From assembly GCA_025716855.1 (NCBI GenBank), contig JAIXMQ010000032.1, positions 124,001 to 188,000 on the forward strand: a DNA stretch of 64,000 nucleotides. Direction: 5' to 3'. Position 1 is the first letter of the stretch, and each line of letters begins with the position of its first letter. This DNA is from Pilaira anomala (Eukaryota; Mucoromycota; Mucoromycetes; Mucorales; Mucoraceae). The position numbers were made by a program, and so were the translations under genes. Of the stretch, positions 33,988 to 46,416 are shown piece by piece. The notes under the pieces were generated by a model that was not told the origin of the DNA, searched no databases, and saw only the letters and a program-made list of their open reading frames with translations.

Positions 33988-34514
33988 ATGACACGTACCA
34001 TCATGTCAGTTCTTGGTCTTGTCTTGGCTACCTCTCTTGTGAGTTTTGTTCAAGCAGCAGGAGAAGAAGATGTATTTGAGTTACAACCTGAAATTCATCA
34101 CGTCTTTAGAGAAGCCGAAAAGATGCCACTTGCAGCCTTTTCTCAACTCTTTGCACTCATCACACTTGCACCATGGCTCATTCTTCTTGGAGGCGTAAGT
34201 AATATATATATAAGAAACAAATAGAAAATAGCAAACTAATACGCAGTTGTTAGTGGTTTCAACTCGGTTATACACCAGGAAAAGTGGTCTCAGAACTTAC
34301 TTCAGGGCCAACCCTCCGTACAGTGTATATCTGTAGCTTTTTAGGATCTTTAGTAGGACTTGAATACTTGTTCTATCTTTACTGGACACAATTGGATCTT
34401 ATCCAGACACTTAGTTATCTTGGAGGATTATCTATTATTACATTTTTTACAGGACAACGCGCTTTAAGTTCAATTCAAAGTAGAAGAAGAATGAATCATG
34501 ATGAAAAGAAATAA
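33988..34514 (+). CDS. SWP1: Minimal Swp1/ribophorin II, oligosaccharyltransferase subunit
   Basis: Subunit of the ER oligosaccharyltransferase complex for N-glycosylation. Exons 33988..34194 and 34254..34514 give only 155 aa. A signal peptide (MTRTIMSVLGLVLATSLVSF, cleavage after VQA) is followed at once by EIHHVFREAEKMPLAAFSQ. That segment, the next helix APWLILLGGWFQLGY, and YLYWTQLDLIQTLSYLGGL match the C-terminal membrane part of ribophorin II (its FREPEKRP and YWTQLNMFQTLKY blocks). Three TM helices are predicted, and the cytosolic tail ends RRRMNHDEKK. Yeast Swp1 is about 286 aa and metazoan ribophorin II about 630, so the lumenal domain is nearly gone here. The acceptor TTGTTAG (34247..34253) is needed to keep frame; the nearer ACGCAG is not used. 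Confidence 0.8.
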
Positions 34515-34538
34515 AAAAAAAAAAAATTATTTTTTTTA

Positions 34539-37169
34539 TTATGTATCTTTTTTTACATTGACAGGACGATCACTATAGATCATGAGAGTATATTCTGCTG
34601 CAACATCTTTATCATGGGTGGCTACGACGATCATGTAACCCATTTCGTTTTGACTTAGAACGACGTCTGATGTGGCGACACCTTGAATGACATTGGTATA
34701 TGGACCTGAGGTAGCTAGTTCTTTACCGAATAGCTCTGTAGGATGTTTCTCGTAGATTGTGACATTCATGGAGGGTACTGCGTCTGAATTGTTTACGGAT
34801 TGAAGTCGTACCCTTTTTTTTTTTTTTTTGTTTAAAAAGAGAAAGAGAGAGAGAGAGAGAGAGAGATTAGATGTGTGGGGTATATAGGAATAAGGAAGGG
34901 ACTTACTTGACGGTTGTTAGTTCTCGAATCTCTAATAAATAGCGAGGATTCTTTGCATAATTTCCAAAACTTGGACATCCCATTGCATTATATCCAATAA
35001 TCCATTCACTATGTATTACTTTTTTAAACATACCCTATATATAAAATGAATACTTGGGTAAAAGAGGGGGGGGGGAGGGATTTTTTTTTTGTAGATAAAA
35101 ATTACTTACAGCGCCTTCAGAAGGGATAGAATCTATTTGTAATTTGATATCACTTGCAACGGTTAAAATGAATTTACCTAATAACTCGGGTTCAAAAGTA
35201 GATGCTACCACAGTATATTCACCGGCTAATATATATATATAAAAAATAAAGGAGATGAATAAAGCATGATTTTTTTTTTTTAAAAAAAAAAGAAAAGGTT
35301 TTTGTTTTGTTTTTTTTTTACTTGCGTTTAATTTGAGGTAATTCACAATAGCAAAATCCGTGACGATAAGGACCTGATTCAGACAAGATATCACGTAATG
35401 AAACACTGTAAGCTCGTTTACCTCCTTCTACTAACATTAAATGAATTGCGAAATCTTTTGGAGCTTCTAGCATGAGTAAGATGCCGATGGGTGAGTGGGT
35501 TGTAGGGATAGTGATTTTCCATTGTGGGTTATTCAAGTAGGTTGCGTTACTTGCGTTACCGCCTGCTGTTTGTTCGGTCCATTGACCATGAATCTATTCT
35601 GATATGAGTTATTTTATTCTAAATTGATATCATGTTTCTATGTGTATATATATATATACCTTTTGCTCTACGCTGTAACGCATAGGTACTTCTTTTAACT
35701 TGAAGGGAGCAAGTGAATAAGCACGTAAAGAGAAATAAAGCGAGTGTTCCTTTTCATGTTGAGATACAACAATGGTATAATCGGTGATTCCGGGTGGAGC
35801 ATTGAACCTGACCAAGATATGAGGACTGTTGACATAGGTACCTTCTTTAAAGGGAGTTCCAGGATAATAGACCCTTTCACCGTTTGTATTATCATAGATA
35901 TGTAAAGTAATATAATCCGTATTTTCCTCAGTGACCATAATATGTTTTGATAACAATAACCAAACGGCGGCCGGTTTTTTATCAGGTACATTAACACGAA
36001 GACTAAACTGAGGATTATAATGTAAACTAAAGACATCTTTTTTGGGCCCAAGGTGTTCAGGCCAGACCGAATGAAGTACCCAACGATGCGTGAATAATTC
36101 CGGGTTCCAGTTGAGATGAATTGAAGTGAATTTTTCACAGACGGATTCAAAGTCGATCCAGAAGATACCGTCGTCCGTTTTCAGGGCAAGGTCTGGGTCA
36201 AAGTCAAGAGAGGATTTGAGTTCGTGTGTCCAGACGTCCTTGTCTAGATGACTGTAGGGACCGCGCCAACGTTTATGACTCCATGGGTTCTTGACTTGTA
36301 ATAGACGTTTTCCAAGTACGTTTTTGATATCGATGACGGCATAGGCGTGAGTGGGGACAAGGCCTTGTTCGATCGCTTCTTCTTCTGTCATTTCGCCTGT
36401 GGCGATGGTGACGAGGACGTCGCCGTATTTTATACCGTCTAGAATACGATCCCATACATTATCTGCTACAAAGTTTTTACTAAAAAAAAAAAGGGAAAGA
36501 GAGAGTAAGAGAGGTGAGATATAGAATTTAAATGTAAAAAGGGGTTGCTTTTTTTTTTTTTTTTTTTTTACTCTGAAATAAAAATATGTTCTGGAATCCA
36601 ACCTGTTAAACAACTAAAAAAAAAAAAAGGTTAAAGAAATAGAGTGTAGGTTTTAAATATGGGGTTTATATATTTACTGTAAATCAATACCAGAATTTCT
36701 ATACGTAATAAATGTAAAAAGGGTTAATTTATCTCTTAATGAAAAGCTGAGGGGAAAATAAAATACGTACGATCCAGGAAAGTCATAACCACCCATTAAT
36801 TTCATATACTGCGTCCATAAAAAAAAAACATTTAAGATAAAAAAAAAAAAAAAAGATAAAAAAAGAAAACTTACAGCTTTTTCTATAATACTAGCCCATA
36901 ATTCACCTTTATTTGTTGAAAAAGTACACATCAAGGTACCTTCTCTTGAAACGGGTAAAAGATCATCGACGACGACTTTTCTAGCGATACCATTATAAAC
37001 TAGTTTAATGACATATTTTCCGTTTGGGTTATAACAAGGTTGACCTAGTTTATTTTGAGGGTATATACAAGAAGTAATCAATTGTTTTTTAAACTTTCTT
37101 TCATATTCAGCCGTAACACATAATGAAGCGACAAATGAGCAATCTGTCACGATATCTTGAATGATACTT

Positions 37170-37209
<40 letters not shown>

Positions 37210-38491
37210 CAAATCAATTTCATATTCTACATATGTGTGTATAAAATTAAAAAAAAAAATATGTACCTTGAGATATGACAGATTAATTGTGGATGGTTCA
37301 TTATATCAGCGGGTCGTTTCCAACCACCAAATTTCTCTAATTGTTTCTCAGATAAACGCAAGGAACCTTCAGGGTCCAAATACTTTGATAAATCTTTATA
37401 AGAAAATTGTTCTTTTAGATCAGTTTCATCTATCCAAGGTAAAAAAGTCTTGTTGTTGACATTGGAAGTATGTTTTAATACTTCGATTTCGACCGAAGAT
37501 AATTTTTGAGTCAGGATATCGTCCGTAGGACAATGAGGTTCGATAGAAATTGTAGAAGAGATAGAAGATGAACGTTGATGAAGATGGGATGGTCTGAAAT
37601 CAACAGAAGCGTTTGAGGCAGATCGAGTACGTGATGTTGTAATTGCCGTATTCGTATTAGGTGATAGTAAATGGGTCGTTTTCTTTAAGGATTCGGCTCG
37701 ATCGAGAGCGGTAGTGAAATGATCTCGAGCAGTTAATTTTTCAGGTGAATCATTATCGTATCCTTTAAATGCTTTTAGATATAATTCTGCAGCTTCTGAA
37801 AAGTAATCTAGGGCATGTTCAGTGTTGCCTTTTGTTTCGTTTAATTCGCCTTGATCGAAACAAAACTAATAAGATTGTTTTTAGATAATTGAATGAAATA
37901 TATATATATATATATATATATTTTTTACCTTGGCTTTATCGTTATATTCATCTTGCTCAGTTCTAAAGATATCTGAATCACAAGAATCGCGACGTTGTTG
38001 GTGAGGTGAGTTTTCGTTGATATAGAGGGAAGTTTGGTGTTGTTTTGTTCCGTTCATATACCGGTCTAGTTGTTCTACGCGATGTTTATATTCGTTTCTT
38101 TTCTGAATTAGTTTATTATGGTCCATGCCGTTTTCTTTATCTATTGAAAGTTAGTTTTATGTTTGTTGAATAAAAGGTTTTTTCTTTTTTTCTTTTTATA
38201 TATATACCTAAAAGTAAATCAGAAAAGTTCTAAAATAAATATATATATATATTTATCAATGCCAAAACGATTTGTATCAAGTGAAATAGAAAGTTTTACC
38301 TTGATGACATTGTTATAAGCTTCTTTCGCTTCTTTGTATTTAGCGTCGGTATCGAGTTTGACAGCGTGGCAAGCGTTTGTATAAGCCCGAGCATAAAGTT
38401 TCTTTGTTTCTTGGTTAGATGACTTTAAAAGAGTTATAGGATATAATAGTCTGTCATCACTACAAACTGAGTCTTTTAAATATTTGGTCAT
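34539..38491 (-). CDS. Calpain-7/PalB (Rim13)-like cysteine protease
   Basis: Thirteen exons (38300..38491, 38208..38229, 37929..38140, 37267..37865, 36875..37172, 36771..36808, 36678..36698, 36572..36613, 35660..36479, 35326..35593, 35110..35225, 34907..35034, 34539..34812) give about 1009 aa. The N-terminus has MIT-like helical repeats (NACHAVKLDTDAKYKEAKEA; FSEAAELYLKAFKG) as in calpain-7. Catalytic triad: C353 in IVTDCSFVASL, H519 in GLVPTHAYAVIDI, N539 in LQVKNPWSHKRWRGP. Three C2-like/beta-sandwich modules follow, with HWVLHSVWP-type, ITIPTTHSPIGI and NPRYLLEIRELT segments. PalB/Rim13 acts at ESCRT in ambient-pH signalling; that role is inferred from architecture. The intron after exon 10 is best read as GC-AG (GCAAGT donor), restoring ELPQIKPGEYTVVAST. 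Several exons are tiny (21, 22, 38, 42 bp). Confidence 0.85.
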
Positions 38492-38730
38492 GAATGCATA
38501 TAACTAAAGAACTAAAAAAAAAAATATATATGTATAATAACTCGAAAAAAATATTGTAAAAAATAAGAGAGAAGGGTAAAAGGCACAAAAATACTATAAA
38601 AGTAGATATATGTTTATTTGGGTCAATAATAGTAATAAAAATAAAATAAAAAAAGAGGCAATTAAAGCTTTATATGTATTATATGTGTTTATATTTATAT
38701 TTTTATTTTAATTGTACAAGAAATAATTAT

Positions 38731-39414
38731 TTATTCGTCAGAAGCAATGAGTTCGTTATAAGCAGCTTCGTCTAATAAATCATCAACTTCAGAGGGGTTA
38801 GATAACTTGACCTTGGCGAACCAACCTATCAAAAAAAAAAGAGTCAGATCTATAAAAACTTCACACGATTTATTGAACCTCCGGTTCCTATCCTAATTTT
38901 ACCTTCATCATAAGGGCTGTTGTTAAGTAAAGAAGGATCATCAGATAAAGCTTCGTTTACGTTGATAACTTCACCAGCGACAGGAGAGTAGATATCACTA
39001 GCAGCCTTAACGGATTCAATAGCACCAACTTGATCTATTTGAATCTATTAGCTTACAAAAAAAAAAACCAATCAATTTTTATATATAACTTACCGCCAGA
39101 AGCAACAACATCACCAACAGCAGGAGTTTCAACAAAGACAACATCACCTAAAGCCTTTTGAGCATAATCGGTGATACCGAAAGTACCAACACCGTTTTCA
39201 ACAACGACCCATTCGTGATCAGAAGTGAATTTCTTGGCTATAGGATGAAAAAAAAAAAAAAAAAAAAAAGTTTAAATTATAGGGTCGTTCCTTTTTTTTT
39301 TTTTAATTTTTACTTACTAGCATAACCACGGTAGACAGCAAAAGTGGCGGACTTACGGGCAACGGGCATATAAGAACGAGCAAGAACGCGAGAAGTTAAG
39401 AGTCTAAGAGCCAT
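38731..39414 (-). CDS. GCV3: Glycine cleavage system H protein, mitochondrial
   Basis: Lipoyl carrier of the mitochondrial glycine decarboxylase complex. Exons 39318..39414, 39094..39237, 38903..39034 and 38731..38825 give 155 aa. The N-terminus [20 protein letters not shown] is a basic, acid-free presequence. The mature part starts [15 protein letters not shown], followed by [17 protein letters not shown]. The lipoylation site is K90 in [19 protein letters not shown], and the C-terminus is [17 protein letters not shown]. Length and all conserved blocks fit a complete functional protein. Intron phases alternate cleanly. Confidence 0.95.
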
Positions 39415-40251
39415 TTTGTGTATATGTATTCTAACGGAGATGAGGAAAGAAGAAAAGAGAAAAAAAAAAAAAAAAAAAAAAAGAAAAAATTAGATAGATA
39501 TTTGAAATATCTATTTTTTTTTTTTTTTTTTTTTTCATTCCACCGAGTCAAAGAAGACTGCTGTTGATTGAACGTTTTAAGTGATTTAGACAAGCAAGTA
39601 GTAGTGTAAAACAATAAGAATTTAAGGTCCGTGTTTGCGGGGGGGTGATACCATCTAAAGTGTATATGTTATCAGGCCATGGTTTAAATAAGCACTTAAA
39701 TTTTTCATTATTAGGTAAAAAGTGAAAGGTTGCGTTTTAATAGGTGTGAGACCGTAAAAAGAGCAAGTCTTATATGTTTTAGTACTTTTTCTCCCTTTTT
39801 AATCAAGACAAAAGGCGTATTCTGTCTCTCTAAATATAACCTTTTTGTATATTTTAATGATAAATCAGGAAAAATATAAAATGTTCTCCCAAGATATTTT
39901 AGAGAGCCTTGTATTTAAATAACTTGCTTTACAACAAAAAGTTCAATATTGTTTTTTTTTTTTTTTCTTACTTTATCAAAAAGAGAGTTATGCATATAAA
40001 AAAAAACTTTGAGCTTCTGTAAAGGAATATAACTATTTGCCTTTTAGTCTCTCGTATTTTTACATTGGTTTTTTTTGGCAGAGCAAAAGCCCATGATTTT
40101 TTTACTTTTTTATTCAGATTAGATGACGACAGGTTATTATCAAGTAGTGTAGGAGAAATAGACATTTTTATTTTTTTTTTTAAAAAAGCTGCTTTTTAGA
40201 AAGAGGGTATGAATACAAAGGAAATGAATTATTACAAAGTTTAAGGATAAT
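39415..40251. other. Spacer with one weak small frame
   Basis: T/A-run rich, between the GCV3 start and the SQOR stop. Holds the doubtful frame at 39968..40165, a G run near 39639..39646 and no RNA gene that I can see. Confidence 0.5.
39968..40165 (-). CDS. Doubtful small hypothetical ORF
   Basis: A 65-codon frame starting MSISPTLLDNNLSSSNLNKK, with a basic middle (KKSWAFALPKKTNVKIRE) and ending in a hydrophobic F/I-rich stretch. The first 45 residues look protein-like, the end looks like A+T-rich noise. It may be the 5' exon of a truncated gene or chance. No family recognised. Confidence 0.2.
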   Translation of the reverse strand: MSISPTLLDNNLSSSNLNKKVKKSWAFALPKKTNVKIRETKRQIVIFLYRSSKFFFICITLFLIK

Positions 40252-41726
40252 TTAGTTATCGCGCTTAGGACGGAGAGGGTCAAAGAGACGACGGAAAGTA
40301 CCAGGACCAGCCCAAGATCCCTTTAATAAACCATTCCAGTAAATAGCAGGAATGACTTCCTTATTTAAATATTGAGAGACTTTACTGATACGACGTTGAT
40401 CAACAGGGAAAGTTTCGAGAGGTTGACCAGTGTAACCAGAGAATTCAGCCAAGATCAATTCATCACGACCAACGATCAAAGGACAACTGGTGTAACCATC
40501 GTAGACAGCTTGCTTTTCATTCTTGCCTTGAATATCCGAGATCAAGTTCCATTTGAGGACACCGGATTCAGCAGTGATAGCAGCCGCGGTCTTGGAGGTA
40601 GGAAGAGAAGAACAATCACCCAGAGCAAATACGTTCTTGTACTTGTTATGACGAAGGGTATCCTTACTGACATCGACCCAACCGGCTGCATCAGCTAACT
40701 TACTTTCCTTGATGAATTTGGGGGGACCTTGAGGAGGAGCGACATGAATGAAATCGTATTCAAAGGACTTGAGTTCACCTCCGTTGGCATTGTTCTTGAA
40801 GACGGCTTGATGGTTATTGGCATCGATCTCGACCAATTCGTGTTGAAAGTTGAGTTTGATGTTACGTTCATCCGCTAACTTTTGAAGGACCTTACCATAA
40901 TGATCGACACCAAAGATCTTACCGGCGGCCGTATTATAGATGACATTTGTCTTATCACGTACACCCGAGATACGGAGAGCTTCTTCAGCCAAGAAAGCCA
41001 TCTTGGTAGGAGCGCCAGGACACTTTAAAGGGGAATTGGGGAAAGTGAAAAGAGCGTTACCGCCCTTGAACTCTTGTAAGAACTTGTAGGTCTTTTGAAC
41101 ACTATCAGCATCGTAGTTGGAAGTGACACCGTCTTTACCGAGCGATTCCTTTAATCCTTTAATGTTCTCCCAATTGATTTGAATACCTGCAGCTACTACT
41201 AAATAATCGTATCCAATTGTTTGTCCATCGGCAAGTGTGACAGTGTTGTGGTCAGGATCAAATGTAGTGACTTTGTCCTGAATCCATTCGGCGTTCAAGG
41301 GCATAACGTCAGCCATAGGTTTGACAGAGTCCTTAAAGTCTTTGAGACCACCACCGACATAAGTCCATAAAGGTTGATACTTGATAAAATATCGAAAAAG
41401 ATTAGTTTTTTTTTTTATATAAAAAAAATAATAATAGATTTCTTACATAATGCTTGGAAGATGGTTCAATAACTGCAACTTGATTCTTACCAAGTAATTT
41501 AGAGACAGTAGAAGAAACTATTTTTGAATATAAGTATTTTTTTTTTTTTTTTTGTTTATTTTGTTTTTTTTTTTTTTTTTATTGTTTTACCTGAAAGACC
41601 ACCAGGGCCACCACCAACAACAACTACCTTGAATTTTTGATCAGGTTGTTTAGGTGATTCTTTTGCGACAGTTGCAAATGTACGCTTAGAAATGACAGAA
41701 GAGATACGAGTACGTGCAGCCAACAT
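40252..41726 (-). CDS. SQOR: Sulfide:quinone oxidoreductase, mitochondrial
   Basis: Inner-membrane flavoprotein oxidising H2S and passing electrons to ubiquinone. Exons 41591..41726, 41447..41517 and 40252..41379 give 444 aa. A presequence MLAARTRISSVISKRTFATV precedes the FAD Rossmann motif VVVVGGGPGGLS (33-45). HYYQPLWTYVGGGL is a family signature. The redox cysteines are C189 in NSPLKCPGAPTKMAF and C368 in YTSCPLIVG, at the positions of human C201 and C379. The second FAD block is NVFALGDCSSLPTSKTAAA. All required residues are present, so I read it as functional detoxification of sulfide in mitochondria. Confidence 0.94.
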
Positions 41727-42161
41727 GATGGAGTGATATATTAAAAATCTCTTTTTAAGAAGACAGATGGAAAAAAAAAAAGAGAAAGAAAAACTTTCTA
41801 TATTTATATGCTATTTATCAAAAAAGTAAACTCCGAGAGAATTGCGCAATCGGATTCTTATTGATGGTGATATATAATTGCTTGGATTTGTTAAAATTAT
41901 GGTCCTACCACCACTGTAAAAATTAATTAATTAGTGTTACAACCTGCTATTTAGATAATTATCTCAAAAAGAAACGTTTTATAATGATTTTTTTTTTTTG
42001 ACATTTTTATTATGATTATTATTATTATTATTGCTTACGGAAAAATACGTATTAAATATGGAGTAATTATTATCAGCAATTATTTCAAGTGGTACGAAAT
42101 TGTTTCATAATACGTAATTTGGTGTCATATATTCACAATTTAGTGAGACGATATTTTTTTT
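41727..42161. other. Spacer between SQOR and the tricalbin-like gene
   Basis: About 435 bp upstream of SQOR and downstream of the tricalbin-like gene. T/A runs and an ATT repeat (42012..42030); nothing coding seen. Confidence 0.5.
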
Positions 42162-45100
42162 TTAAACTTCTTTAGCTACACTACGACCCACCCTGGCTTC
42201 AGAATTAAAGCCCTCTCTTAAAGTATCCACCTTATTCTTGACTTTATCAACACCCAAGGAGAACTTACGGACTACTCTGTGTTTACTAATCTTTCTGTCC
42301 TTGTTTTCATCCATCATTCTGGCTTCAAACTCAGTATCATCCATTTCTTCGTCGAGTTCATCTGAGTCTTCTTCTCCATACTCAGAAGAGACACTTGAAG
42401 ATCTTCTTCTATTGTTGTCGTTGCTGCTACTGCTGCTGCTACTACTATTTCTACGATTTTCTCTTTCTTTCATCTTATCCTTTTCAGCCTCAACCGCAGC
42501 TTGCATATCATAATCAAATTGAGTATCATCATCGTCTTCAGCGTCCTTGTTTTTATCGTTCTTGTTTTGTTCCTTGATCCATTTTTGAGCTTTTAATTTA
42601 AGGGCTTCATTATAGAATGGATCAGCACCTATCATATCACGAGAGTAAGATTTCAGATGTGTATGGACAGGAGAGAATCCGGGCACGATCTTCATACGGA
42701 AAGTGACCTGACCGAGTTCACCCTCTTGAGGCCAATCATCTTCATTACGATTTGCTTCTTTGGACTTTTCGCTCAAGTAAGGATGTAAACCGACCACGAC
42801 TTCTTGCCATTCATTATCTACCATTCTCTTGAGCCAGAAACGACCTGTTGCCTTTGTGGTGGAGATGGCACCTTGAGAGATATGGACGTAGAGAGCAGTA
42901 CGGTATCGCATGGTCAATGGGAAATAAAGGTGTTGCTCATACCAGCCGTAAGGACCCGTCTTTTGTTCTGCAGGAATGACCTTGCCTTCTTGTTCCGCTT
43001 TCTTTTCTTCGGCAGAGCGAGGACGAGCGATGTCCCTGGCCTTTAAGCGTTTGATGATGACAGGGTCGAGGTTAAGAGCTAAGGTTGCTTTGGTTGAGTT
43101 GATGGAGTTTTCGGTTAAGGGTGCTTTTAAGTTGGTTAAACTTAATCTTTCGACGATTAATGTACCGACATCTATACAGGGTGTTTTAATAGAAAATTCG
43201 ATTGAAAATAAAAGGATAAATTGTTTTTTTTTTTTTTTTTTTACCGGCTCCTTGTAATTCACGAGGTAAAGTCATTTTGACAGGTTTGTACTTTATGGAA
43301 ACTAAAAATTTACCAAAGCCAATACCGTTAGAAAGTGGAATCCAGTTTTGAAATTCTTTAAACTAAAGAAGGAGAAGAGAAAATTTAAGATAAAAGTATA
43401 TAGATATTTCTTTTTTTTTTTTTTTTTTTACCTTGTCTTCTTGATCAGCGAAAATATCTTTTAATTTCAAAGTTCTGGTACCCAAGACAGGATCTCTTTC
43501 AAGGTCGACAGCTGTCTTGATAGATAAACGAATAGTTACGTTTTCCATATCCTTGATGAAATGTTCAGTGATTGCATTCCAATGCTACATGTGAAAAAAA
43601 AAGAAATAAATATAAAGAGTTCTTTTTTTTTTTTTTTTTTTTTTTTACAAAAAAAAAAAAAACTTACAGGACTGGGGTTTCTTAACTTGGTACGAGTTTG
43701 ATATACTTTCTTATCATTGATATAAAGGAGAGCATAAGGACTGACAGCCTTATTAGGACTATAAGGATGCTTGAATTTTTCATCCATGGGTAAAACTTCA
43801 GGATCACCAATTTCCAAATCCACAGCTTGATGAATGGTTACAGAGAGAATACCATTCGTGTGTTCAGGAGCAACAGGGATTTCAAGGAACTCATCATGTT
43901 CCTTTTTAATCTTTTGTTTATCCAATTGAGTATTTGCTTTTTGGGCGATGGCATCACCGCTAAAGATATCCATGTTTTGAGTAGGGTATTTGGGATGGAA
44001 ACTCATCTTCATGTTTAACTTGACTTTACTCTTGGCTTCATCTCGACCATCAATTGGGGTCCAGCCGTCAAAGACAACGCGCTCTTCTTGAGTCCAGCTT
44101 GCGACATTACCCAGTTTATCCAGTTTACCTTCTACAATATCCTTGACGGACATGGAGATGGAACCCCACATATCGTCAAATTTGACTTTATCTGCATCCC
44201 ATACTTTGACATCGACCTTGGTTTCAGATACAATATCATCTGTACGAAGATGGTTTAGAATTGAAGATATATTATACATATAGTTTTTATTTGGTATATT
44301 ACCCTTATAGACTAGGACGTAAAGGTTTTCGTTCCATTCGGGGTTCTTGTCGTTCTTTAAGACACGTGTACTGGATGATGTCTTTTTAGGTTGTGTACTT
44401 AATGATAAGGTAGCATAAGAATCATCCATATCTAAATGTAGAGGTTATGTTAATGGTACTGGAACCCTAAATATATATATATATTTAGTTTTTTTTACCT
44501 TGTACTTTAGTATCATGTCGAGTAGCACCTCTTACTTCTACCTTGACTACACCAATAGCGTTTGTATCTTCGTTAAATGCACCTAATAAAGCTCTGATAT
44601 CAATTGTCATACTCTTGGGATCTACCAAATCAGCAAAACCAAGTTTAACACCTTCATTGACTAATGTCTTGATAGTAGGAAGCTAAAAAAAAAAAAAATT
44701 GATTAATTTAAATGTAATAAAAAAGGTGGAGTTTATGTGATACTTTACGTTCATGATATTCAAATGTTTAGATAAAGGCATGACACCAGTTTCAATCTTG
44801 GGTACACTTGTGAATGCAATGGTAGCCTTTGATAGAAAAGGCACTTCAGGGGAAGTCAAGAGCTTAAAACGGATCTTACCCGAAAGGGCAGTTAATTCGG
44901 CCTTGACCTCTAAAGGTGCTTTAAGGGCAGTTTGGAAACGAATGGCTAAGCCAGGAGGAGTTGATTTAGCACTACGGTTTGTGACTAAAGAAGCGACTGG
45001 ATGAGCATGAAAACTAAAAGAGGCTTCACCAAACTATAAAAAAAAAAAATTGGTAAATAAAAATATAAAAAAAAAATAGATCGATCCACTTTTTTACTTA

Positions 45101-46416
45101 CGATACTTTCTTCTGGTTGACCAGGTAAGGGTGGGAAAACACGAATCCTTTAAAATTAAAAATTACTAGTTTAGTTTTCATGACGTTTGAATGATGTTAT
45201 AAACGTTATATGACGGTTTTTAAAGACCCGAATTTTTTAATGAAAAAAAAAAAATACTTTACATCTGAATACGAGGAGCTTGCACACCGATATCGAAATC
45301 AGATACTTTTACAGCGCTCTAAAAAAAAAAAAAATAGGCACATGTTTTATTAAATCGAACTAAAATGTATTATTATTATTTTTTTTACTTACGATAAAAC
45401 TAGGAGATACACTTTGAATTGTATCTTCTAATAAATCTTCAATGACAGTAAAGAAATCGGGATCTACACTACGCCAGATCTTTTCCAACATATAATTAAG
45501 CCATTCAACGGATTCACCTTCAGAAGTATACAACTAAATAAATGTATGAGAAATTATAACGCTATATATAAAAAGGGCCTTTTTTTTTTTTTTTTACCGT
45601 TTTCATATTTTCTTGCTTTTCCAATTGCCATTCAAGACCTTTTGAAGCGACTCTACCTAAATTCCAATAAGCCCAAGCAGAAAGGATGATCAAACAAATG
45701 CCAGAAGTATAACCAAAATTGAATCTTCCCAAGAAATAAGTCAGGGAGCAGGCGACGGCAATATATTTAATGGCTTTGATTTGTAAACCTTGGATCAATT
45801 CATCAGGCTTAATAGGGACTAAAGGAGTAGGATTATTTAATTTTGATTTATGAAGATCGTTAATGCCAGCGCCGTCCTCAGTTGTATCAAAGATATTTCT
45901 TAATTCAGACATGGTAGATTCAAAAGTTTCATTGAATTCATTGGGTTGAGAACCAAGTGGTTGATGCTTATTATGGGTGGTATGAGGGTGCTGAGATAGA
46001 TCATGGTCCGTAGGGTTAGGTCTGTTATCATTTCCAACTTGATCTTGTTGAGGTAAATTAGTTGGTTTCCATTTATCAGCAAAGTTATCATTGGGATCAT
46101 TAGACCAAACTTTAGCGTGAGGATCATTGGCGTTGGGTAATACGCCTTGACCTTCGGCTTTCCGATGATAATCGTTTTTGGGGTTAGCATGGACTTGACC
46201 GGAAGCATCAAGCGTATTTCCTGGAGCCTTTTCCATGGCTTCATCTTCCTTTTGTTCATCGGTATCGGTAGCATTGTATTTCTCTTGTATTTTATTGATT
46301 TCTTTCTTGTTTTCTTGTTGACGCTGGATTTCTTCATTGGGAGCTTCCTCATATTCCATAGGAAGTGTTCGAACACCTTGTTTAGAAGGTTCGTTGAAGT
46401 TTACTATATCAGCCAT
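42162..46416 (-). CDS. Tricalbin/Mug190-like SMP-C2 lipid-transfer protein
   Basis: ER-anchored protein predicted to tether ER to plasma membrane and move lipids. Eleven exons (45598..46416, 45393..45533, 45263..45318, 45102..45147, 44749..45033, 44499..44682, 44303..44431, 43668..44239, 43432..43584, 43245..43362, 42162..43171) give about 1170 aa. A polar N-terminus of about 210 residues precedes a hydrophobic hairpin (KYIAVACSLTYFLGRF; GICLIILSAWAYW). An SMP domain (about 275-480) has ESVEWLNYMLEKIW and SDFDIGVQAPRI. C2 domains follow: VKVEVRGATRHDT with RVLKNDKNPEWNENL, then ILSVTIHQAVDLE with RTKLRNPSPHWNA. The acidic, Ser-rich tail ends RVGRSVAKEV. I start at 46416 because the frame further upstream is only poly-Phe from T runs. 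Tricalbin versus Mug190 subtype is undecided. Confidence 0.85.

Noticed and set aside
34241..34247. ACGCAG acceptor for SWP1 exon 2
   Set aside because: It puts the second exon out of frame; TTGTTAG gives WFQLGY and the YWTQL block in phase.
42238..42577. Plus-strand Ser/Leu-rich frames
   Set aside because: Antisense shadows of the acidic, Ser-rich tail of the tricalbin-like gene.
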